In this document: piece after piece, positions 1 to 8,394 of the stretch
Position numbering within the stretch: the stretch's first letter is position 1
Layout: each line of letters begins with the position of its first letter
Assembly (NCBI GenBank): GCA_017405595.1
Contig: JAFRAC010000026.1
Span: 186,001-250,000 of the forward strand
From: Thermoguttaceae bacterium
GTDB taxonomy: Bacteria; Planctomycetota; Planctomycetia; Pirellulales; Thermoguttaceae
Direction of reading: 5' to 3'
DNA length: 64,000 bases
Notes under the pieces: generated by a model
Databases searched by the model: none
Seen by the model: only the letters and a program-made list of their open reading frames with translations
Told to the model about the DNA's origin: nothing
Position numbers and translations under genes: made by a program

Positions 1-2858
1 ATTTCAAGCTGTTTTTCCACCATCAGCGCGGACTCGGAAAGGGAAATCGTTCCCCCGGCCAGTGTTTCGGCAAAATGAATCGTCTCTCCGTCTTCGGCAT
101 AGAGGATCGCCTCGCGCAGAGAGATGAGTCCGTCGGTATCATCGACGAGGTCGAGAAGTGTTGTGACCGTCGTCGAGGCGGTCTCGGCATCGCGGGAAAA
201 AGCCGACTGGTATTCGTAGGCGCCGATGTCAACAGTCGCCCCTTCGGCCCAGCTTTGAACAATACGTGTATTTCCCGCAAGATCGGCCGATTCGGCAACC
301 GCGCTGTTCAGACCGCGATCGATCCCCCAACTTGAGACCGAAAGGGTCAAATCGAGGGATTCAAGATTGAGAATGTTCCCTTCTTCATCGAATTCGGGTG
401 CGGTGACAAATTCGGCGTCAAACCCGATGATATTGTTCGAGGATTCGGGATCGACTCCCAATCCGAACCAGTCGCTGTTGTTCACGTAACCAAAATTGTT
501 CGCGACGATGGTATTGTGAAGGAGAGCGGAAGACCAGTTTGCAACACCGCCGCCGTAATTTGTCGCCGCGTTGGCGGCAATGGTACAGTTGACAGCAGTA
601 AACGCCCCGCCCGCCGCGTAGACACCGGCGCCGATCGCGGCCGTGTTGGCCGAAAATTCGGTATTCGCGGCGGAAAGCGCCCCCCCCTCAATATAGACGC
701 CGCCGCCGGTACCCGTCTCCGCGACATTATGCGTTACAACAGAATGGGTCAGTGTTAAAGAACCCGATTTCAGATAGATTCCCGCGCCGGCTTCTTCGGT
801 AGTGGCTCCGCCGGTCACTGTCAGCCCGATCAGTTCAACCGACGCGTCTTCACCCCCATCTATCTCGAAAACACGGCTCTTTCCATCGGCGTCGATTGTC
901 ACAAAGTCGTCGAGTGCCGAAGCATCGATCGTCATCGATTTGGTAACCGCGAGTTTTCCCTGGGTGAGTGTAATGGTATTCGCGCTCCCGCCGGTAAAAA
1001 CACTGGGACTGAAAACGATCACATTCGATTCAGCGGCGCCGCTTTCGACGAGCGTGATCGCCTCGCGCAGCGAGAGGAAACCGTCCGTCTCATCGACCGT
1101 ATCGAGGTTCGTCGTCACCACCAGATCGGTCGAAACAGGAAGAATCGTTACGGTTGCGCTCCCCGACCAGCTGTTATATCCTTCCCGTTCAACGGTAACG
1201 GAAACGGGATAAACCCCCTCTTCGGTAAAAGCCGGCGCGGTCTCATACTCCTGGCCGGCATAAGTGTAGGTAATCGTATCGGTTGAAGCGTAAGGATCGG
1301 TCAAGGTAACCGTGTGCGCCTGGCCATCGTAAACGCCGGACCAGCCTGTTACCGAAACATCGGTAATATCGGGCTTCGCCGAAATCGCAACAACGGCGCT
1401 CCCCGACCAATCGTTATATCCTTCACGCTGAACGGTAACAGAGACCGTATACGAACCGACTTCGGTAAACGCGGGAGGCGTATCGTACTGTTCCCCCCCG
1501 TAGAAGTAGGTAATCACATCGCTCGCCGCGTGAGGGTCGGTCACCGTAATCGTATGGGACGCGCCGTCATAATAGCCGCTCCACCCCGAAACGGAAACAT
1601 CGGTAATATCGGGTTTCGCCGAAGGCTGGTATTCATACGCACCCAAATCAACGATGCCGTTGTAGATGCGGACGCCTTCGGAGAGATCGGTTGAAAGGGT
1701 CACAAAGGAATTGTTCCCCCTGTCGACGGCCTGCGAATCGCCCGGAAGCGTGTAAAGCCCCGCCTGGGTATTCGTAAAGAGAGGAAGCGAAGAGTCGTAG
1801 GCATAAACCGAAGAGGAAGAGTCCCAGTCGGTCCAATCGGTTAAAACGGAACTGGCGCTGATCGTTCCTTTGCTGTTGTAGCGGCAGATCTCAGCGGAAG
1901 CGGAACTTTCGGCGCTGTTGCCGGTTAAAATGGAGTTGCGCAGTGAAAGAGAATACTTGATCGACGAAGAACCGAACAGATAGAACCCGCCTCCAACCCC
2001 TGCGCTGTTGCCGCTGACAGTCCCCCCCGTAACGGTAAACTTCCCATTCCAAAGGTAGACCCCGCCGCCGTAGGCAGTCGAACCGGAAACAATGTTATCG
2101 GCAATCAAAAGATTTTCGGCGGTGACCGTACCGGAACTGTAAATTCCCCCGCCGCTGGCGCGGTTCGAGGAAACCGCACTGTTATTGGTCACCTCGGCAT
2201 TGTAGAGTTTCAGCTGGCCGCTATTGAAGATGCCCCCGCCGCAATAGGAAGAGGTGTTTTCAGCAACGGTCACACTTGAAGCCGTAAGACGGCCGGCGTT
2301 ATAGAGACCGCCGCCGTATCCGGCATTGGAAGAGCTCGCGGCTGCGCTGCCGCCGGTCAGCGTGATGTTCCCCAAATTCGCTTTGGCGGAACTTCCTATC
2401 GTCAGAAGGCGGCAGCAGCTGTTCGCGTCGAGAGTGAGTGCCGTTGTACCGTATCCGACAATCGAAAGAACACCGTACTCGGAATAGTCGAAAGTCACGC
2501 TGACCTCGTCGGCGGCGGAATCGAATCCGATGGTATGGGCATCAACAGCTGTTCGGACAACCAGCAAATCGTCCCCGGCACTCGCCCCCGCGGCTTCAAC
2601 CGCCGCCTTTAATTGAGCGCTGCCGAGCTGATCGGCGGTAATTTCGATCACGTTCAGTTCGTCCATCGATTCCGGAAGATCAAACTCAGCATAAGAAGCC
2701 CTGATTTCGGCATATTCAGCGGGGGTGACCGACAGGAGCGTTCGTTCTTCAAGCGACTCGAACCGGGAAAGACGTTTCCGGAGCGAACGGACCGAGCGAG
2801 GAGCGTCCTGTGCCGGGCGGTTGCGGAAAATGGACTTATAGTCAAAAAAACGTTTCAT
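1..2858 (-). CDS. giant secreted beta-helix/Ig-like repeat protein with LEERxLL motif (3' end outside window)
   Basis: This is the N-terminal part (about 952 codons) of a very large extracellular protein whose frame stays open to the left edge. The motif SLEERTLLS lies at about residues 35-43 after a basic stretch, which is the arrangement seen at the start of giant secreted planctomycete proteins. It is followed by Gly/Ser/Asn-rich beta-helix-type repeats with GGGIY/GGGVY cores, as in polymorphic adhesin-like proteins. Two segments end in IDxGAYEYQ or VDLGAYEYQ, the usual end of choice-of-anchor Q-type units. Two adjacent 80-residue Ig-like units lie in the middle. The chosen start is ATG 2858; ATG codons at 2927 and 2939 are in frame and would add 23 or 27 residues, so the start is uncertain. 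A surface or adhesive role is inference. Confidence 0.8.
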   Translation of the reverse strand, partial: MKRFFDYKSIFRNRPAQDAPRSVRSLRKRLSRFESLEERTLLSVTPAEYAEIRASYAEFDLPESMDELNVIEITADQLGSAQLKAAVEAAGASAGDDLLVVRTAVDAHTIGFDSAADEVSVTFDYSEYGVLSIVGYGTTALTLDANSCCRLLTIGSSAKANLGNITLTGGSAAASSSNAGYGGGLYNAGRLTASSVTVAENTSSYCGGGIFNSGQLKLYNAEVTNNSAVSSNRASGGGIYSSGTVTAENLLIADNIVSGSTAYGGGVYLWNGKFTVTGGTVSGNSAGVGGGFYLFGSSSIKYSLSLRNSILTGNSAESSASAEICRYNSKGTISASSVLTDWTDWDSSSSVYAYDSSLPLFTNTQAGLYTLPGDSQAVDRGNNSFVTLSTDLSEGVRIYNGIVDLGAYEYQPSAKPDITDVSVSGWSGYYDGASHTITVTDPHAASDVITYFYGGEQYDTPPAFTEVGSYTVSVTVQREGYNDWSGSAVVAISAKPDITDVSVTGWSGVYDGQAHTVTLTDPYASTDTITYTYAGQEYETAPAFTEEGVYPVSVTVEREGYNSWSGSATVTILPVSTDLVVTTNLDTVDETDGFLSLREAITLVESGAAESNVIVFSPSVFTGGSANTITLTQGKLAVTKSMTIDASALDDFVTIDADGKSRVFEIDGGEDASVELIGLTVTGGATTEEAGAGIYLKSGSLTLTHSVVTHNVAETGTGGGVYIEGGALSAANTEFSANTAAIGAGVYAAGGAFTAVNCTIAANAATNYGGGVANWSSALLHNTIVANNFGYVNNSDWFGLGVDPESSNNIIGFDAEFVTAPEFDEEGNILNLESLDLTLSVSSWGIDRGLNSAVAESADLAGNTRIVQSWAEGATVDIGAYEYQSAFSRDAETASTTVTTLLDLVDDTDGLISLREAILYAEDGETIHFAETLAGGTISLSESALMVEKQLE
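1137..1616 (-). repeat. two tandem 240-bp units coding 80-residue Ig-like (MBG-type) domains
   Basis: Positions 1137-1376 and 1377-1616 encode two clearly homologous 80-residue units in the same frame. Both begin KPDITDVSV and contain WSGxYDGxxHT, TDPxA, PAFTExGxYxVSVTV and REGYNxWSGSA. The pattern resembles MBG-type or other bacterial Ig-like domains found as stalk repeats in surface proteins. The copies have diverged at many synonymous and non-synonymous sites, so this is an old internal duplication. Confidence 0.85.
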
Positions 2859-3267
2859 ATCGTTGATGACCTCGTAAACGGGAAGGTTTAAAATCACCGA
2901 AAAAGCCGATTCGGGACCCACATCCATTATAGTAATCATCCCTTTTTTTTCAACGAACCGCCCTTCATTTTCCTTTGGAAGGAAGCAAATCTTCCCCTTC
3001 AAAAGAGGGCAAAAACCGCCCCTCCCTATCCCGGATGGGAAGTCCCGCGATCAGTCAAACGAGCCGACAAGGGATCTTGAGCTGAATGAGAAAATAGGTA
3101 AGACGAATCCTATTCCATAATCGGATAGTGGAGTATAATAGAGGATGATCGTGTCTGTACCGGCACGCAAAGTATCCCACGGTATGCCGAGAACGTCCCG
3201 GGAAGTTCTCGGCCGGTAAAATCCCTGAAAACAGATGGTTTCGTTCCCCCGACCTTAAGGTTTCGAT
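2859..3267. other. 409-bp divergent intergenic region
   Basis: This region separates the leftward giant gene from the rightward aroDE. It is A+T-rich near 2935-2975. It holds a TATAAT hexamer at 3134-3139 on the plus strand without a convincing -35 box, and a perfect inverted repeat at 3186-3213. I see no convincing gene in it. Confidence 0.5.
3186..3213 (+). promoter_or_regulatory. perfect 9-bp inverted repeat in the aroDE leader
   Basis: GCCGAGAAC at 3186-3194 is exactly complementary to GTTCTCGGC at 3205-3213, around a 10-base loop that itself contains CCCGGG. It sits 54 bases before the aroDE start, downstream of the TATAAT at 3134. No T-run follows, so a simple terminator is unlikely. 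An operator or leader hairpin is inference. Confidence 0.4.
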
Positions 3268-4773
3268 ATGATTTGTGTCAGCATCGCCTGCGGCAGTCAC
3301 AAAAGGATGATCTCTGAACTCGCCGGACTGGCAGAAGAGGGGATCCGGCTCGTCGAGCTGCGGCTTGATTTCCTCCGCAAAATGCCCGATTTAGGGCGTC
3401 TTCTCCCGAACCGAAAGGTACCGGTCATCGTCACCGTACGCCGAAAACAGGACGGCGGTCTTTGGAGTTACGATGAAGAAAAGCGAATGGTACTTTTGCG
3501 TACCGCCATCATCTCGGGGGCGGACTATGTCGATATCGAGTCCGATATCGCGGCAAAGATTCCCCGTTACGGCAAAACGAAACGGGTCATCAGCTACCAC
3601 AATTTCGAAAAAACTCCAAGCGACTTGGATGCGCTCCGCGACGAAATCCTGAAAACGGCCGATCCGGACATCATCAAAATCGCGGTAACCCCGAAATCGG
3701 TCGGCGATTTGTTCCGGCTTTTCGACTTTATGAAAAGAGCCAACGCTCCGGGCACACCCAAACCGACCGTTGTTGTCGGGATGGGGGAACTCGGAATGCC
3801 GACGAGAATCCTCGGCAAAAAGTACGGGATCCCCTTTACATACGCCACTTTTTCGCAGCAGCGGATTGTCGCCCCCGGGATTCTCTACTACAAGACATTG
3901 CGCGACGGATACCGATACGAAAGCATCAATGCCGAAACGGAGGTTTACGGCGTCATAGCCGATCCGATCGCCCATTCGCTCAGTCCGCTGATCCATAACG
4001 CGGCATTCGCCAACGCCAAGCTGAATAAAGTCTACATTCCGTTCCGCGTCCCTTCGGGGGAAGCCGCGGAGTTTATCGAAAAGGCGCCGGGCATCGATGT
4101 CCGGGGGCTGAGCGTCACTATTCCGCATAAATCTGCCGTCATCCCCAAACTGACCCGTCTCGATCCCGCGGTCGAAGAGATTGACGCCTGCAACACGATT
4201 CTGTTCCGGTCGGACGCGGTCTTCGGGTACAATACCGATTATCTCGCTTCGGCCCTTTGCATCGAAACGGCCATGGGGGGCGCACAAGGGGATTCGAGCC
4301 CGATTGCCGGAAAACAGATTTTGATTCTCGGTGCCGGCGGTGCCGGAAAGGCCGTGGCGTACGGTCTCATCAAAAAAGGAGGGCGGGTCACCATTGCCGA
4401 CCGTACCGTCGAAAAGGCCGAAAAAGCGGCAAGTCAGCTCGGCTGCTCCTACTGCGACTGGGACGCACGCAAAAGCTATGTCACGAACATCATTGCCAAC
4501 TGCACCTCAGTCGGGATGTACCCCGACGTCGATCAAACGCCGATCGGTCCCGAATCGATCCGAAACGGAATGTACGTCTTCGACGCGGTTTACAATCCGG
4601 AACAGACCTACCTTCTCCGCCTGGCAAAACAGAAGGGCGCGACGCCGATTTCCGGGTTAGAGATGTTTATCGGACAGGCGTGTCTGCAGTTCCGCCTTTT
4701 CACCGGCGAAAAGACCTCGGCTTCGATGATCCGCGCTCTCCTTAAAGAAGCGCTTGCGATGTCGAAAAGCTGA
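3268..4773 (+). CDS. aroDE: bifunctional 3-dehydroquinate dehydratase (type I) / shikimate dehydrogenase
   Basis: A fusion protein of 501 residues catalysing steps 3 and 4 of the shikimate pathway: 3-dehydroquinate to 3-dehydroshikimate, then NADPH-dependent reduction to shikimate. The N-terminal half (about 1-220) is a type I AroD with ISYHNF, holding the catalytic His, and DIIKIAVTP, holding the Schiff-base Lys. The C-terminal half (about 228-500) is AroE, with IADPIAHSLSP, the catalytic Lys in VTIPHK, the nucleotide-binding GAGGAGKA and NCTSVGM. The same domain order occurs in plant, chlamydial and planctomycete enzymes. TTAAGG precedes the ATG. Shikimate kinase follows 36 bases downstream in the same direction, so the two are probably one operon. 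Confidence 0.95.
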   Translation: MICVSIACGSHKRMISELAGLAEEGIRLVELRLDFLRKMPDLGRLLPNRKVPVIVTVRRKQDGGLWSYDEEKRMVLLRTAIISGADYVDIESDIAAKIPRYGKTKRVISYHNFEKTPSDLDALRDEILKTADPDIIKIAVTPKSVGDLFRLFDFMKRANAPGTPKPTVVVGMGELGMPTRILGKKYGIPFTYATFSQQRIVAPGILYYKTLRDGYRYESINAETEVYGVIADPIAHSLSPLIHNAAFANAKLNKVYIPFRVPSGEAAEFIEKAPGIDVRGLSVTIPHKSAVIPKLTRLDPAVEEIDACNTILFRSDAVFGYNTDYLASALCIETAMGGAQGDSSPIAGKQILILGAGGAGKAVAYGLIKKGGRVTIADRTVEKAEKAASQLGCSYCDWDARKSYVTNIIANCTSVGMYPDVDQTPIGPESIRNGMYVFDAVYNPEQTYLLRLAKQKGATPISGLEMFIGQACLQFRLFTGEKTSASMIRALLKEALAMSKS

Positions 4774-4809
4774 AGGCGCGAAAAGAGTTCCTTTTCAGGA
4801 GAACCGCAA

Positions 4810-5343
4810 GTGGCATCGATTGCATTGATCGGATACCGCGGAACCGGAAAGAGTACCGTCGGCTCTCTTTTGGCGGAACGTCTCGGCTGGCGCCTCGTCG
4901 ATACCGACCGGCTCATCGAATCGGCTCAGGGCGAACCGATCGCCGCGATCTTTGCCCGCGGCGGCGAAAACCTGTTTCGCGCCTGCGAGACCGAAGCCCT
5001 TTTATCCTTGGAAAAAGAGAATCAGCCGCTTGTCATTGCCACCGGAGGCGGGCTTCCCCTTCGTGAAGAAAACCGTGCCCTTCTCCGCAGGCTCGCTCCG
5101 AACCGGATTGTTCTTCTGACCGCAGCGCCCGAAACGATTGCCCGGCGCATGACCGCCGACGAAAAAAGCGCTCAGACACGCCCTCCTTTAACGAATCTTT
5201 CCTTTGAAGAAGAAATCAGAACAGTCCTGACGCAGCGCACCCCCGTCTACACCGCCCTTGCCGATTACACCGTCGAAACCGAAGGGGTGTCTCCCGAAGA
5301 AATCGTGCAGCAAATTATCCGTTCTTTAAAACCGCTAGGGTAA
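4810..5343 (+). CDS. aroK: shikimate kinase
   Basis: A cytoplasmic ATP-dependent kinase of 177 residues that makes shikimate 3-phosphate, the step after AroE. It has the Walker A motif GYRGTGKST near the N-terminus, the shikimate-binding DTDRLIE, and ATGGGLPLRE. Length is normal for the family. The start is GTG, supported by AGGAG seven bases upstream. It lies 36 bases after aroDE and completes a three-activity shikimate block. Confidence 0.94.
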   Translation: MASIALIGYRGTGKSTVGSLLAERLGWRLVDTDRLIESAQGEPIAAIFARGGENLFRACETEALLSLEKENQPLVIATGGGLPLREENRALLRRLAPNRIVLLTAAPETIARRMTADEKSAQTRPPLTNLSFEEEIRTVLTQRTPVYTALADYTVETEGVSPEEIVQQIIRSLKPLG

Positions 5344-5422
5344 ACACAGTTCCGGCTGATGCCGTCATGCGGCGAAGAGTCTGTCCGCCAGTCACGAGAA
5401 GGGCCGCAAAAAGATAAGCCGA

Positions 5423-5932
5423 CTACGATTCCAGATCGCGGATCCGGTCGCGCAGTTTCCCCGCCAGTTCGTAATCCTCGATCGAAACCGCGTCGTCGAG
5501 TTCGCGGCGCAGGCGGATCAGTAACGTCCGGTTGTCGGTTCCCCCGGCCCGTTCCGGTCTTTTGCCGACATGTTCGGTATTGCCGTGAATTCCCAGCAGC
5601 AGCGGTTCCAGGAACTCGTCAAAGAAAAGATAATCGTTCGGACACCCCAAACGGCCGGTTTTGCGAAATTCCTGAAAACTGATGCCGCAAATGGGGCACG
5701 CGCGGGTTTCAAGCTCCATCAGTTCACGGGTCGTCTCCTGCAGACTTGTCACCTTCTTCTTCACCTGTTCAACCAGTGTTTCCGGTGTGGTTCCGAAATC
5801 GGCGACCGCACTGCCGGAACGATGGAGATACTCGTTTGCATGCTCTTCACAAAGGTGGATTTCGACAGGTTTCCCCCCCGTCAGTTCAGTATAATGGAAA
5901 GTGGCGGGCCGATCGCACTTTTGGCACTTCAT
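5423..5932 (-). CDS. mcsA: UvrB/UvrC-motif zinc protein, McsA-like
   Basis: A protein of 169 residues starting MKCQKCDRP. It has Cys pairs CQKC, CPIC and further Cys/His residues (CEEH, GRLGCPND) in the spacing of McsA-type zinc-binding proteins, and a C-terminal UVR motif of about 30 residues with ELDDAVSIEDYELAGKLRD. In Firmicutes McsA activates the arginine kinase McsB, which marks proteins for ClpCP. No mcsB is next to it here, so the partner is unknown. A longer frame opens at 6001, but ATG 5932 matches the conserved family N-terminus. A good promoter lies at 6034-6062. Confidence 0.82.
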   Translation of the reverse strand: MKCQKCDRPATFHYTELTGGKPVEIHLCEEHANEYLHRSGSAVADFGTTPETLVEQVKKKVTSLQETTRELMELETRACPICGISFQEFRKTGRLGCPNDYLFFDEFLEPLLLGIHGNTEHVGKRPERAGGTDNRTLLIRLRRELDDAVSIEDYELAGKLRDRIRDLES

Positions 5933-6033
5933 AGTCTTCTCTTCGATAACCGATCGCGTTCTTTTCAGCGCAACAGCGGCACCGCAGCGCCGCGAGCTCA
6001 ATCGTCCCCTGCCGAGCAGGAGAAAGCGCGGTT

Positions 6034-6062
6034 ATTTTAGCGCATTGTCCCTGTCCCGGCAA
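6034..6062 (-). promoter_or_regulatory. sigma-70-like promoter for the mcsA-like gene
   Basis: On the minus strand, TTGCCG (6062-6057) and TAAAAT (6039-6034) are separated by exactly 17 bases. This gives a predicted start near 6026 and a leader of about 95 bases before ATG 5932. Confidence 0.55.
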
Positions 6063-6095
6063 TGTCATTTTGAGGAAAGAGAAGCAGGAAGACGG

Positions 6096-7247
6096 TCAGG
6101 CGGTCAGGCGAACCAGAACACGCTGCGCGGCAGCGGCGGCGCGTCCGAGTTCCGCCGGATACCCGGCCGCGGTCAGCGCCAGTTCAACGGAAGCCAGTGT
6201 GCCGAGAATGTCAAATTCGTCGATGATGCCGAAATGAGCCATTCGGAAAATTTTCCCTTTCCACGGACCCTGGCCGGCGGCAAACTTCACGCCGAAACGC
6301 GTTTGCATCTCGCTCATGAACCGTTTCGCGTCGAACGGATCTTTTTCGGGAAAAAAGGCAGCGGTCATCGAGTCGGCGGGAAACAGCGTCGTCCTCGCCA
6401 GACCGATCGCGTCGATCCCGGCACGAGCGGCTTCAGCCAATCGATGGGTCCGGCGCCAGACATTCTCGATTCCTTCTTCGAGAAGCGAATCGAGATTCAC
6501 TGCCAGTCCTTCGAGAATTGGCTTGGCGGGGGTAAAAGGGGTTGTCTGCGCCTCGGCGGATTTTCGGTATTTCAGCAGATCGAAATAGTAACCGCGCCGG
6601 GGCGTCCTTTCGATCTTTTTCCAGGCTCGTGGACCGGCGGCAACAATGGCGCCGCCGGAAATCCCCATCAGCGCCTTCTGCGAACCGACAACCGCCAGAT
6701 CGACGTTCCAGGAATCCATCTCAAACCGGTCGGCGCCGATTCCGCTGATTCCGTCAACCACAAAAAGGGCATCCGAATTTTCACGGACTGCGGCTCCGAT
6801 CTTTTCGATCGGATGACAGACCCCTGTACTCGTCTCGGTAAGCGTACCAAAAACCGCGGCCGTTTCAGGATGGGCTTTCAGGGAATCGGCAACCTGTTCC
6901 GGCGAGAACGCCTCGCCCCACGGAACGGAATAGAGAAGAACATTCGCGCCGAAAACCTTCCCTAATTCGGCCCACCGTTCCGAAAACTTTCCGGAAGAAA
7001 GGACGAGGATCGTCTCACCCGGCGCCACGGTGTTCATCAGAGCGGTTTCCATGCCGGCGGTACCCGAACCGGTTATAAAAAAGAGATCCCCTTCGGTTCG
7101 GAGAATAACGCCCAGCGCTTTGCGCACGCGGGTATAGAGCGCCTCAAACTGCGGTGTGCGGTGGTGTGTCACCTGGCGTGCCAGAGTCAGAAGAGATTCT
7201 TCCGGCACCTGAGTCGGTCCGGGTGTCATGAGACGTTCTTTTTTCAT
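6096..7247 (-). CDS. class V PLP aminotransferase, alanine-glyoxylate / serine-pyruvate type
   Basis: A cytoplasmic PLP enzyme of 383 residues. It opens with MTPGPTQVPEE, the family's substrate-side signature, followed by GSGTAGMETAL (phosphate cup), VDGISGIGAD, and SQKAL with the PLP-binding Lys at about residue 195. Members transfer amino groups between alanine or serine and glyoxylate or pyruvate, and some act on phosphonates or purine breakdown products, so the exact substrate is not fixed by sequence. It sits 4 bases after ybaK in the same direction, so it may be the last gene of the efp-ybaK transcript. Confidence 0.88.
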   Translation of the reverse strand: MKKERLMTPGPTQVPEESLLTLARQVTHHRTPQFEALYTRVRKALGVILRTEGDLFFITGSGTAGMETALMNTVAPGETILVLSSGKFSERWAELGKVFGANVLLYSVPWGEAFSPEQVADSLKAHPETAAVFGTLTETSTGVCHPIEKIGAAVRENSDALFVVDGISGIGADRFEMDSWNVDLAVVGSQKALMGISGGAIVAAGPRAWKKIERTPRRGYYFDLLKYRKSAEAQTTPFTPAKPILEGLAVNLDSLLEEGIENVWRRTHRLAEAARAGIDAIGLARTTLFPADSMTAAFFPEKDPFDAKRFMSEMQTRFGVKFAAGQGPWKGKIFRMAHFGIIDEFDILGTLASVELALTAAGYPAELGRAAAAAQRVLVRLTA

Positions 7248-7251
7248 CGTT

Positions 7252-7743
7252 TCAGCGGTTCTCTTTCGTTAAATCGGCCTGGGTCAAATGCAGATACTCC
7301 GTCAGAAGCTCAGGGGCGATCACAATCTGCGCTCCCCGCTGTCCGGCGCTCAGATAGATTTCGTCAAAGAGGACGGCCGTTTCGTCCAGAAAAGTGGGAA
7401 AAGGCTTTTTCATCCCGACCGGCGAGCACCCCCCGCGAATATAGCCGGTCACCTCCTTGAGATCTTTCATCGGGATCATCGCGGCCTTTTTGTCGCCGGC
7501 GGCGCGAGCCGCTTTTTTCAGGTCGACTTCGGCGTTCACGGGAACACAACAGACGAAATAACCGACTTTTTCCCCTTTTAGGACGAGAGTTTTGAAGACT
7601 TGGTCGGGAGAAAGCCCGAGAGTCCGGGCAACATGCACACCGGAAAGATCGTTTTCATCGACCTCGTATTCCACCGTGCGAAAGGAAAGACCCGCCGCCG
7701 TAAGCAGGCGGGTCACGTTCGTCTTGACCCCGGATGCGTTCAT
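7252..7743 (-). CDS. ybaK: Cys-tRNA(Pro)/Cys-tRNA(Cys) deacylase, YbaK/EbsC family
   Basis: An editing hydrolase of 163 residues that removes cysteine mis-attached to tRNA(Pro). Recognisable features are a Lys-rich KTLVLKG strand, CCVPVNAEVDLKKAA, and the active-site loop GGCSPVGMKKPFPTFLDE, which is diagnostic for the family. Its ATG overlaps the efp stop codon as ATGA, so translation is probably coupled to efp. Proline tRNA editing and EF-P both concern proline decoding, so the pairing is biologically coherent. Confidence 0.9.
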   Translation of the reverse strand: MNASGVKTNVTRLLTAAGLSFRTVEYEVDENDLSGVHVARTLGLSPDQVFKTLVLKGEKVGYFVCCVPVNAEVDLKKAARAAGDKKAAMIPMKDLKEVTGYIRGGCSPVGMKKPFPTFLDETAVLFDEIYLSAGQRGAQIVIAPELLTEYLHLTQADLTKENR

Positions 7744-8309
7744 TCTTTAACGCGTTCGATATACTCGCCTGTACGCGTGTCGACTTTGATCACCTCGCCG
7801 GTTTCGATGAAATTCGGGACGATGATCTCGGCGCCGGTTTCGAGTTTCGCGGGCTTGGTGACGTTTGTCGCGGTATTGCCGCGCACCGCGGGTTCGGTAT
7901 ACTCGACCTTGAGAATCACATGATTCGGAGGGGTGATTCCGATCGGGTTGTTGTTGTAGAGAAGCATTTTGCAGGGCATATCGGGAAGAAGATATTTCGC
8001 GGCCTCATCGACGGCTTCCTTCGAGAGTTCGTACTGCTCGTAGGTTTCTTTTTCCATGAAGTAGTACGTTCCGGCCTGTTCATAGAGGAAGGTCGTATCG
8101 GTCTCGTGAATATCGGCGGCTTCCAGGGAATCACCGCTTTTATAAGTCCGTTCCAGGACCGTGCCGCGGGTCAGGTTGCGAAGCTTGCACTTATAGAGCG
8201 CCTGACCTTTTCCGGGTTTGACGAAATTGCATTCGATCATGATGAAAGGGTCGCCATCGATTTGAACTTTCAGTCCTTTGCGGAAATCACTGGTGTTGTA
8301 AGATGCCAC
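7740..8309 (-). CDS. efp: translation elongation factor P
   Basis: EF-P, 189 residues, normal length, relieves ribosome stalling at polyproline. The tip of domain I reads KPGKGQA, placing a lysine at position 34. That is the residue which receives (R)-beta-lysine in the EpmA/EpmB pathway. The rest (LRNLTRGTVLERTYKSGD, a C-terminal OB fold with MPCKMLLY and GAEIIVPNFIETGE) is standard. The gene is divergent from the EpmB-like gene at 8395 and overlaps ybaK by 4 bases. I see no epmA in the window. Confidence 0.96.
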   Translation of the reverse strand: MASYNTSDFRKGLKVQIDGDPFIMIECNFVKPGKGQALYKCKLRNLTRGTVLERTYKSGDSLEAADIHETDTTFLYEQAGTYYFMEKETYEQYELSKEAVDEAAKYLLPDMPCKMLLYNNNPIGITPPNHVILKVEYTEPAVRGNTATNVTKPAKLETGAEIIVPNFIETGEVIKVDTRTGEYIERVKE

Positions 8310-8341
8310 TTGAAACCTCTTCTTTTCGGGTTATGATAATC

Positions 8342-8360
8342 GGTGCGTACAGGACGCACC
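8342..8360. promoter_or_regulatory. inverted repeat between divergent efp and epmB
   Basis: GGTGCGT at 8342-8348 and ACGCACC at 8354-8360 form a perfect 7-bp inverted repeat with a 5-base spacer, in the 85-bp divergent gap. Its position between the two promoters suits an operator controlling both directions. No regulator can be named. Confidence 0.4.
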
Positions 8361-8394
8361 TAAGTAAAAAACAAACGTTGAACCAACCTTTCCG

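Noticed and set aside
3055..3300. Small minus-strand reading frame of 81 codons overlapping the aroDE start
   Set aside because: It covers the promoter and hairpin region and runs into the aroDE coding sequence; it shows no recognisable protein features.
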